Below are positions 16,175 to 25,400 of a DNA stretch of 36,559 nucleotides, piece after piece. The notes under the pieces are model-generated. The model had not been told where the DNA came from. It saw only the letters and a list, made by a program, of their open reading frames with translations, and did no database searches. The stretch is taken from the NCBI GenBank assembly GCA_938016265.1, contig CALLWB010000063.1:1-36559 (forward strand). Reading direction: 5' to 3'. The position numbers and the translations under genes are program-made. How positions within the stretch are numbered: position 1 is the stretch's first letter; each line of letters begins with the position of its first letter. This stretch comes from an uncultured Saprospiraceae bacterium (lineage in GTDB: Bacteria > Bacteroidota > Bacteroidia > Chitinophagales > Saprospiraceae).

Positions 16175-18415
16175 TTACTTCAAAAAGTACCGAATCAGCA
16201 AAGGGATGATTAGTAGATCGCCTACCACTGCACTGACCAGTGTGGCACTAATCAACAACCCAACGGTAACACTTGGAGGGTGGATAGAAAACAACATCAC
16301 CAGAAACCCAAAAAATAAGATAATAGAGGTCAGAATAATCGGTTTTCCGGTCTCTGAAAACGTTGCCTGAATAGCAGATTCGATATCCATTCCTTTATTG
16401 AGGCACAGCTTAAATTTGCTTAGAAAGTGGATCGTGTCGTCCACCGCGATACCAAAGACAATAGCAAACACGATAGCAATCCCAGCATCCAACTCAATCC
16501 CCAAAAAGCCCAGCAACGCACCAGCAAACAACAATGGAAAAACATTAGGGACCAGAGAAATCAGCACCATTTTAAGATTCTTAAATAAAAACGCCATCAG
16601 TAGACTAATAATCAACATGGCAATCCCCAGACCGGAGATCAGACTGTCTCTAACATATTTTGCGTTTTTGTCAATGATCATTCCCGTTCCTGTTTGTCGG
16701 ACGACAATTAAAGAGGTGTCAATATTTTGATCTATCCATCCGGTGATACTGTCAGAAATGACTTTGATATTTTCGGCACCGATGTCCAGCATTTTGGCAG
16801 CTACCCTTGTTTTCTTTTTGTCTTTGCTTACCAGAACATTGGTCCGTTGTGGAAATCGGGCAGCGATCTTTTTGTATTTATTAAATTTGCTTTCCGATTC
16901 TGGCATCTTATAGTAGGAAACTCGGTCACCGTAGGAGGCGCGATTCAAACTTTTATAGACCATTGTCAAGGAGGTAACGCTTTTTATCGGGTCAAATCGT
17001 TTGAGAAATTTTTCTAGTTGATCAATTTGACGGATAACCGCAAAATCATCCACCTCCACAGAATCTGCAACTACCGTAATTGCAAATTCATATGGTCGGA
17101 ATCCGCTGAATTCCTTTTCAAAAAATATAAAATCCTCCGTCAATTTTTTCCCTGTGGGCATATTTTTCACCAATCGGTAATTGGTAGAAATCATCGATAT
17201 TCCCCAAAAGCATAACAGCAAAAAACCAACTACACCAATCGCAATGCCTTTCGTTTTGTTTAGCGTAAAATTGTAGGCCCAATCCAGCCATCCGTCCCAT
17301 CGGGTAGCGCCTTTTCCCTTTTGAATCAACTGATCTGCTTCAAACAAGGATAATAAAGCGGTGGTAAAAAATATCACGGTCACGTAAGCCACCAATACTC
17401 CTATAGCGGCATTGAGGCCAAATTCTTGAATCGGGCCTATCCGACTAGTCATCAGCGTTGCAAACCCAACTGCTGTCGTCAAAGAAGTCAATAGCGTGGC
17501 GACTCCAATTTCTTTTACGGTAGTCCAAATGGCACTTTTTTTATCGTTCCCTCGGTGCAGCTCATCGATGTACTTCGACATAATGTGGATGACGTCAGAA
17601 GTACCAACAATTATCATTAATACGGGATACAGGGCAGCCATGGCGTTTAGTTCTCGCCCCAGCAATCCAAGCAGCCCCATAAACAACAACATCCCAAGCC
17701 CAATAGAAAACAAAGCAATGGCAATACCCCAAAATCGTCGGAACAGAAAGAACATAATCAGCCCAACCAGGAAAGAAGAGATCAGCGCGGACACTATGAT
17801 TTCGCGCTTCTGCATGGCCACAATTTCTTTTTGAAAATAGGCGCGTCCCAGGATATGATGTTCTTCAAAAGAATACTGATCGATGGCCGCTGTTACTTCG
17901 CTAATTAGTTGTTCGGCAGGTTCTTGTTGAATATTGTCTATGGTTTTTAAGAAAACCACTGCTGTCTTGCAATCTTTGGATACCAGCGTACCAATAAGCC
18001 GCTCATCTTTTATGATTTTGAGACTATCCTTTTGATAACGATTGGGTTCATTTCTATGAATAGCTTCTATACTTGAGAATCCTCCAAACGGGAGTTTCAA
18101 GGGAAATTCGGTGTTGGTGATGGATACCGATTGGGTGACATTGTCAAGTCTGCGGGCGGCGAGGGTAAGCGCGTGCACCTCATTGAGAAACTGTTGATTG
18201 AATATTCCGTTTTCTCTTCGGAGGGCTATTAGTAGAAAGTTGTCGTCTGTTTCAAAGTTTTTCCGAAAATCAAGAAAGTATTCCAGATCTGGATCTCCTT
18301 TCGGAAAAAACTGCTCAAAATCAAAGGTAAATCGGATTTGAAATATCGAATACACACTTCCAACAGCCAAAAAAAAGAAGACAATAATAATAGATTGACG
18401 CAACTTCGGATTCAT
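16175..18415 (-). CDS. RND/MMPL-family exporter
   Basis: 746 residues with the duplicated RND/MMPL layout. There is an N-terminal membrane helix, a periplasmic loop (about 30-200), then a bundle of five or so helices. A second periplasmic loop (about 400-590) and a second bundle follow. The paired polar signatures in the helix-4-like segments are GTSDVIHIMSKY (from residue 271) and GIAVDDTIHFLSKF (from 655). The second has the DD pair expected for proton coupling. At this length, with no companion membrane-fusion or outer-membrane gene, it resembles MMPL-type lipid or hopanoid exporters more than tripartite drug pumps. The substrate is unknown. It precedes the EF-G paralogue on the same strand with 184 bases between, so co-transcription is uncertain. 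Confidence 0.88.
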   Translation of the reverse strand: MNPKLRQSIIIVFFFLAVGSVYSIFQIRFTFDFEQFFPKGDPDLEYFLDFRKNFETDDNFLLIALRRENGIFNQQFLNEVHALTLAARRLDNVTQSVSITNTEFPLKLPFGGFSSIEAIHRNEPNRYQKDSLKIIKDERLIGTLVSKDCKTAVVFLKTIDNIQQEPAEQLISEVTAAIDQYSFEEHHILGRAYFQKEIVAMQKREIIVSALISSFLVGLIMFFLFRRFWGIAIALFSIGLGMLLFMGLLGLLGRELNAMAALYPVLMIIVGTSDVIHIMSKYIDELHRGNDKKSAIWTTVKEIGVATLLTSLTTAVGFATLMTSRIGPIQEFGLNAAIGVLVAYVTVIFFTTALLSLFEADQLIQKGKGATRWDGWLDWAYNFTLNKTKGIAIGVVGFLLLCFWGISMISTNYRLVKNMPTGKKLTEDFIFFEKEFSGFRPYEFAITVVADSVEVDDFAVIRQIDQLEKFLKRFDPIKSVTSLTMVYKSLNRASYGDRVSYYKMPESESKFNKYKKIAARFPQRTNVLVSKDKKKTRVAAKMLDIGAENIKVISDSITGWIDQNIDTSLIVVRQTGTGMIIDKNAKYVRDSLISGLGIAMLIISLLMAFLFKNLKMVLISLVPNVFPLLFAGALLGFLGIELDAGIAIVFAIVFGIAVDDTIHFLSKFKLCLNKGMDIESAIQATFSETGKPIILTSIILFFGFLVMLFSIHPPSVTVGLLISATLVSAVVGDLLIIPLLIRYFLK

Positions 18416-18804
18416 AATTCAGCTTATTCTATCTAGGAAACATACAAGCAATTGAATTGTTTAAACATCCTAAAAAAGATCTCTTCTTAGCTATAAACAA
18501 ATTTTCAGGAATATTTAACACACTAAAAAAACACTGCCCAAGCACCTCACAAACAACAAAATAGGAATACTGAAATCGATTAATATATCTTGCCGAATAA
18601 TAAAACAAGAACAACGCCGTTTTTTAGATGTTCATAACGACAAAAATACTTCGGCAGATTTTAAGGAATCAGAATCACCGATTAAGAAGCATAATTGAAG
18701 TATAGTTTTAATTTTTGGAGTTGATCGTACATGTGTCTGAGGAAATCAGTTTAAAAGGACCTGATCAACTCTATTAGAAGGTGGTGTTTGGAGGAGCACC
18801 ACCT
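18416..18804. other. Gene-free interval containing an RNA-like structure
   Basis: The interval lies between the exporter and folA, both on the minus strand. Most of it (18416-18700) is AT-rich with no gene I can support; a 61-codon minus frame there lacks coding character. The right end (18717-18813) holds two stacked hairpins and a T-tract on the plus strand. Confidence 0.5.
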
Positions 18805-18813
18805 TTATTTTTT
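18717..18813 (+). ncRNA. Candidate small structured RNA ending in an intrinsic terminator
   Basis: GAGTTGATC (18718-18726) pairs perfectly with GATCAACTC (18763-18771). Inside it is a small hairpin, CTGA-GGAAA-TCAG. Six bases later AAGGTGGTG (18778-18786) pairs with CACCACCTT (18797-18805), followed by TTTATTTTTT. A near-consensus -7 box, TAGTTTTA (18703-18710), would place the transcript start at the base of the first stem. No plus-strand gene lies downstream for about 10 kb, so this would be a free RNA of roughly 95 bases overlapping the end of folA. The alternative is that the second hairpin simply ends folA from the other side. Confidence 0.35.
18778..18813. terminator. Strong hairpin plus T-tract at the folA 3' end
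   Basis: A perfect 9-bp stem (18778-18786 with 18797-18805) is followed on the plus strand by TTTATTTTTT. It overlaps the folA stop codon (18805-18807). The T-tract is on the plus strand, so it fits a plus-strand transcript best, although the A-tract on the other side may let it act on folA too. Confidence 0.6.
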
Positions 18814-19311
18814 CTGTTTGTCGACTCTTTCGTATACTTTAAAGTTGTAGCCATATTCATTTCTGTCATCGGCTTGATTTCGTTCAATACTTACCAACTC
18901 CCAATCGTCTTCTGAAAATTCTGGGAAGAAGATATCCCCTTCTACTGTGGCCTCAATCTCTGTAAAATAAAGTCGGTCAATGATATCCATGGTCTGTTTA
19001 TAGATTTCTCCACCTCCGCAAATAAAAGCTTCAGTTTCTTTGTTATCCCGAGCGACTTTCAGGGCGTCTTCTATCGAATGTACAACGACGCAACCTGGAG
19101 CTTCATATCCTTTTTTTCTAGTTACCACAATATTTACCCGTTTTGGTAGGGGCCTTCCTATGGACTCGTAGTTTTTTCTACCCATAATAATATGATGGTC
19201 CAAAGTTGTTTTTTTGAAATACTTCAAATCGGAGGGCAAATACCAGGGGATCTCGTTGTCCTTGCCAATCACCCAATTTCTCGTAGCGGCCACAATAGCG
19301 GAAATGATCAT
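18805..19311 (-). CDS. folA: Dihydrofolate reductase
   Basis: 168 residues from the ATG at 19311. It reduces dihydrofolate to tetrahydrofolate with NADPH, regenerating the cofactor used by thymidylate synthase. Family motifs are MIISAIVAATRNWVIGKDN at the N-terminus, IPWYLPSDLKYFK with the substrate-binding acidic residue at D28, HIIMGRKNYESIGRPLPKR, and FICGGGEIYKQ for NADPH binding. The frame stays open upstream to a TTG at 19368, but that stretch runs into the adhesin gene's terminator, so the ATG is the correct start. Its own promoter should lie in 19312-19350, where no clear -7 box was found. It is separated from thyA (28332-29126), its metabolic partner, by the giant adhesin and capA. 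Confidence 0.95.
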   Translation of the reverse strand: MIISAIVAATRNWVIGKDNEIPWYLPSDLKYFKKTTLDHHIIMGRKNYESIGRPLPKRVNIVVTRKKGYEAPGCVVVHSIEDALKVARDNKETEAFICGGGEIYKQTMDIIDRLYFTEIEATVEGDIFFPEFSEDDWELVSIERNQADDRNEYGYNFKVYERVDKQKK

Positions 19312-19353
19312 AGAATATTTTTTCCTTACGGGAATATCTCCCAATGAATATAA

Positions 19354-19392
19354 TAAAAAAAGGTGCAATGCCTGATCAGCACAACACCTTTT
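19354..19392 (-). terminator. Intrinsic terminator of the giant adhesin gene
   Basis: On the minus strand AAAAGGTG and CACCTTTT (19385-19392 with 19357-19364) form a stem with further pairing in the loop (GTGC...GCAT). A run of seven T residues follows (A-run at 19354-19360 on the plus strand). It begins 20 bases after the adhesin stop codon. Confidence 0.75.
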
Positions 19393-19411
19393 AGTTTATT
19401 TTTTTATGCTT

Positions 19412-22400
19412 TTATCTCAAAAGCGTCACATCTCCATGGTAAAGGAAAGTCTCTCCATCGGTATATATTACTTCTGCAGTGTAAGCAAATACACCAGCGT
19501 TCATCCTTTTCCCTTTGAAAGTACCATCCCATCCATAAGTTGGATCATTTAGAGGGAAATCTCTTTGTTCAAAGACAACTTCTCCCCATCGGTCGAATAC
19601 ACGGAATTTTGTAACCCTTTCCGCATCACCTCCTCCATGTACCATAAATACGTCATTATTACTATCCTGGTTTGGAGTAAATGCAGTTGGAATAAAGACA
19701 TCTCTGTCCTTCTCTACAAAAACAGTAACATCGTCAGAGACTTCACAACCATTACCATTAGAAACATTGACAGTATAAGTAGTTTGGAATTCTGGAGAAG
19801 CATTTGGATTTGGACAATCAATGCAACTTAACCCTGTTGGTGGAGACCATTCGAATATCAATGATCCAGCAGGTACATTAATCCCAGAAGTCAACTCTAC
19901 AAAATCTCCAAACTTAATTCTAATATCGTCACCAGCGTCCGCTGTCAATTCTATTGGTTCTTCGATAGTCACCATTTCTTCAAACTGACATCCATTTACA
20001 TCTTGGACATATACCATATAGTCACCAGCTGTCAATCCAATGAATGTTGGTCCTGGCTGAAAATCAATACCATCCATCGAGTAAAAATAAGGTCCAGAGC
20101 CTCCTTGAGGATTAGTGATGTTTATCACTCCATTTTCAGAACCATTACAACTTGTATTCGTTGGATCAACCAGAGATGAAACTTGTGTTGGTTCATTTAT
20201 TGAAACTGATTCGACTATTTCACATCCATTGGCATCTGTTACCGTAGCGGTGTAGGAACCAGCACCTAAACCATTGAGGTTCGTGCCGGATTGTCCCGTA
20301 TTCCAAGCGATACTGTATCCGGGAGTACCACCTTGTACAGTGATGCTTGCAGATCCATTCACACCATCATTACAAGAAGGATCCTCACTATCAAGCGAAG
20401 CTTCGAGCTGTGTGTTTGGCTGAACAACAGATACTGCTTCTGGTAAAGAAGTACAACCATTAGCATCAACGACAGTCACTTGATAACTACCTGCTGGCAG
20501 TCCCATTGCAGTTTGAGTAACCTGTCCGTCACTCCAGATAAAAGTATATGGAGGAACACCATCACTCACTACTACTGTTGTCGATCCATCATTTCCATTA
20601 AAACAAGAAACTGGAGTCGAACTTATACCATCCACAGAAAGCGGAGGTGCATTATCAATATAAAAGTCTTCTACGATAAAACATCCAGAAGCATCTGTCA
20701 CTGTGACGGTATAGACACCAGTAGCTAAAGCCCCAGTGGTTGTTCCACCTTGACCATTACTCCAGGCATAAGTATATCCTCCAGCACCGCCTGTAGCAAC
20801 AACTGAAGCCGATCCATCTCCTATTCCATTACAACTTACTCCTTGTGTAGCTACTGCTAATGAAATTTCTGTTGGCTCAGTAAGGACAATACTTGCGACT
20901 TGGCTACATCCCTGACTATCTGTTACGGTAACATAAGAGATACCAGAGTTCAAACCATTTGCATTCGTAGTTACTTCACCATTGCTCCATTGATAATTGT
21001 AAGGTGGTGAGCTATTTATATCTACAGAAACCGTAGCGCTGCCATCCGCACTCTGGAAACAAGTCAGATTTGAACCAGTTGTAGAGATGCTAAGCGCAGT
21101 AGGTGCGTTGATCATTGTTGAAGCGACCACACTACATCCTTGTGAATCAACCACAGAGACCGAATGGAAACCAGGAGATAAATTATTGGTAGTTGTAGTT
21201 ACTTGATTGTTATCCCACTCAATGTAATATGGTGGAGTTCCACCAGCAACATCTACCCCAGCCGAACCATCATTGCTATTAAAGCAGGAGGCATCTGTAG
21301 GGTTAATAATACTTGCCACAACAGGTGGAGGGTCAATAATAGAGGCACTAGTTTGGAAAGTACAACCATTTGAATCAGTAATAGAAACAGCATACGTGCC
21401 ACTTGACAATCCACTAGGATCTTGCGAAGTTCCTGCTCCATTATTCCAAACATAACTATATGGTGGAACACCGCCAACTACTGTCATTTGTATATCTCCG
21501 CTAGCATCACCAAAACAAGGTAAAGTTTCTCCTTGAATGGTTGCAACAACGGCATTTGGAGAAGTTACCGAAACAGAAGCACTTCCGGTACAACCATTCG
21601 CATCGGTGACCAATACTCCATAAGTTCCAACACCAAGACCAGTAGGATTTGGTCCAGTACCTGCACCATTTGTCCATGCATAGGTATAAGGAGCAAGTCC
21701 GCCAGCTACGGAGACGGAAGCCGTTCCATCATTTCCATTTGAACAATTGATCGCACTACCAGTGGCAGTTACCTGAACTGCAGCGGGCTCAGTTACAGTC
21801 GAGAATGCTCCAGCGGTGCAGCCATTTGCATCAGTTACTACTAAAGAATAAACGTTTGCTCCTAGTCCAGATGGATTGGGGCCTGTTCCTGCACCATTTG
21901 TCCAGGCAAAACTATATGGAGGTGTACCTCCAATTGCATTCCCGGAGATTATTCCATTTTGATCTCCATTGCAAATTAAATCGAAATCTGTAGTGGTAAC
22001 AGAAAGCGCAGCGACTGGTTCCGTGATTGTTGCAGAAGCAGTGGTAACACAACCATTAGAATCAGTTATTGTTACATCATACATTCCTGCAGTCAACCCA
22101 GAAGGGCTAGGACCACTTCCAGCGCCATTACTCCAGTTATAATTATAAGGTGCAGTACCTCCAGTAGTATTTAAAGTAATACCGCCATCTACATCACCGA
22201 AACAAGACAAAGCATCACCAATTGCATTCGCAGACAATAAAGGTGGTTCTGTTATTGAAGCAGAGCTAACAAGTGTACATCCCATTAAATCTGTAACTGT
22301 TACATTGTAAGTGCCCGCTCCCAGACCTGTTGGGCTTTGTTGGGTTCCTCCGCCATTATCCCATTGGAAGGTGTACGGTGCAGTTCCCCCAGCAACAGTA

Positions 22401-25400
22401 ACAGAGACTCCTCCATTCGCATTTCCGAAGCAGGTAACTACCCCATTGTTTGTCGACATCGACATTGCCGGTGGTTCTGATATAGTCGCCGCAGAAGTCG
22501 CTGTACAACCTTGCGAATCTGTAATCAAAACACTGTAATTATTTGCACCCAAACCAGTTGGATCTTCTACTGAAGCTCCATTCGTCCAAGTATATATATA
22601 TGGAGGAGTTCCTCCTACAACTGTCAAATCTATTGATCCATTTGAGTCAGCATTACATGCTAGAGTACCACTTCCTACTGAGGAAGCTATAATTCCAGAT
22701 GCAGGAGCAGTTATGGAAGCACTAGCGGCTGTGGTACATCCGTTATCATCTGTAACCACAACATTAAAAACACCACCTCCAAGTCCAGTAGGATTTTGAA
22801 CAGTTCCTCCACCGTTATCCCAGTTATAGGTATAAGGAGGAGTTCCCCCAGCAACAGTTAAGGTTATATCACCATCTGTACCTCCAAAACAATTGACCAT
22901 TTCTCCAGTTGCTGAAGAAGTAAGTACGGTTGGTTCTGTGATAGTAGCTGATGTGGTTACTATACAATTGTTAGCATCAGTTACTGACAAATTGTAAGTT
23001 CCTGCAGTTAAGTTTGTAGGACTTTGAACACTTCCGGCACCATTATCCCAAACATATATAAAAGGTGCAGTACCTCCTACTACAGTCACAGAAATACTTC
23101 CATCTGTATCGCCAAAACATAATAATGATTGGACGGAGGTAGATACGGCGAGCGCATCAGGTTCTTGTACTGTAGCAGATGCGGTTGCAGTACATCCGGT
23201 ATCATCCGTTACCAAGACGGTATATGTATTTGCTCCCAGGTTTGTTGGGCTTTGAGTATTTCCAGCGCCATTATCCCATGCAAAAGTATATGGTGGTACA
23301 CCTTGATTGACAGTGAGTGTGATACTACCATCAAGCAAGCTATTACAAGAAACATTTGCAGATACTGCACTTGCCGTCATTCCTGAAGCAGGTTGACTAA
23401 TTGTTCCTGTTCCGTTGGTGGTACATCCATTTGCGTCAGTAATCACGACATTGTAAACACCTGCAACGAGACCTGCTGGGTTTTGATTTGTGCCACCACC
23501 ATTATCCCAAACGTAGGAGAATGGAGCAGTACCACCTACAACAGTAGACGTTAGACTTCCTGTTGCTTCGCCAAAACAAATAACATCTGCGGCGACAACA
23601 GTGTTTGTCATTGCAGCTGGCTCTACTAGAGTAGCAGACCCAGTACCAGAGCATCCTGTAGCATCGGTAACGGTAACATCATAACTACCAGGTCCAAGAT
23701 TAGTAGGAGTGCCTGTGTTTCCAATACCGTTTGTCCAATTGTAAGAGTAAGGAGCGGTACCTGATGTCATGTTAACAACCATAGAACCATCTGAGGTTCC
23801 ATTACATTGCGGATCTGTTGGGGTGATATCGAATAATAAGTTTGGTCCTCCAATAACGGAGGCTGTGCCCGTGTTAGAACATCCGGAGACATCAGTTACA
23901 GTAACTGTATAGCTTCCAGGTGGTATCCCTGTGGGGTTGGCTCCGGTAGATCCGTTGCTCCATGTATATGAGTAGGGAGCAACACCACCAACTATGGTGG
24001 CACCGAGGGTCCCTGTTGATGCGAGACATCCTATATTGTCATCTACAGTAGTTAGTGTAAACGGTTCTACATTCACAATAACCGTTTCAGTAAACAAACA
24101 ATCCCCATTATCAACCAATACAGTATAACTTGTGGTCACCGCTGGGGTAGCAGTTGGCATTGCAATAGTAGGATCATCGAGTCCTGTAACTGGTGTCCAG
24201 GTATAGGTTACTGGAGGAGTAATAGGAATAGCCGAACAACCAACTAATCTAATATTTGGTCGATTTACAGTACCTGTAAGTGCGGAAAGATTACAACCAG
24301 AATCACCATCTACTCTCCTGTAAAGCACAGAGGTATAAACAGTTGGCGTATAAAATACGTGGTCATATCTTGTATAGTCTAAATTGTCAAAACAAACTTC
24401 CACAATTAAGTTGGATATTCCATTCCATTCGAACGGTGTTTGGAATGCAAATGTATTCCAACCAGCTATAGTGCTTACAGAGCCAGTATAAACTGGAACG
24501 GTACCATTAACAAATGCACCGCTAAGTGCCATATCTTCAGTACAACCCATTCGGATCGTAAAATTATCATAAGGTGCAGTACTATTTACCGTTGCGATAT
24601 TGAATGCGAGCTGAGTTAATAACCCAGCAGTGATTCCCTCTGCAGCAAGGTCAGAAGCCCGATATAAGATTTGTGTTCTACCATCTTCATAATAACCTAG
24701 GAAAGGAGTACCTGCTTCACCAGAAGTTGGTCCTGGGCCTGTTGCGGTTGTGCCGGTTCCTAAAGAATAATTGGAAGTAGGACCATTACACCCTGAAGTA
24801 TTCAGACCGCAAGCTGGTGGTGGTGGAGGTACTGTAAATTGAAAATCAGCATTTAGTTGCACGGAACTTCCTTCACAAATTGTAGATACTGCGGGTGTTG
24901 TATTTAGCACCCCATCAACTACAATATCAACTACATCTGATACTACACAAACACCATCATCGTAGGTTACTGTATAACTAGCAGGTCCTTGAATTGTTGC
25001 GACGGGATTTGCAATATTGGGATTACTCAAACCTGCTGCTGGAGTCCAGGTAAAAGTACCTGCACCAGTTCCACCAACAGGAGATGCATCTAACTGTATT
25101 AATTGAATACCTGCAGGGCAAACTGTGGTATCATTTGCCACAATCTGTACGCCTGGTACTAATATATCATATCCTAAAATTTGCTCACCTGGTGTAGGAC
25201 AAGCATCATCTGAAACGGTAAGTGTAAAAGAGTGAACACCAACATCGCTTGAGGTTGTAGGCCATGAAAATTGAATAATTACAGGGTTTGTTCCAATCGT
25301 GGTTACCGTTGCCCCTGGTAATGAGGTTGCAACATTTGAAATCACGTTTAGTATATCGGCAGGATCAGGGTCGGAGGCGGTAATACTAAAGGAAAGTGTC

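Noticed and set aside
18429-18614. A 61-codon minus-strand frame between the exporter and folA
   Set aside because: Cys/Phe/Tyr-rich with no signal peptide, helix or neighbour support; typical of a chance frame in AT-rich DNA.
19312-19368. N-terminal extension of dihydrofolate reductase starting at TTG 19368
   Set aside because: The extension would begin inside the adhesin terminator, and the family N-terminus matches the ATG at 19311.
19946-24050. Regular ~228-base periodicity suggesting a CRISPR-like array
   Set aside because: The repeats are in-frame protein units with conserved PYxYxW and TVTDxxGC patterns, not short identical repeats with unique spacers.
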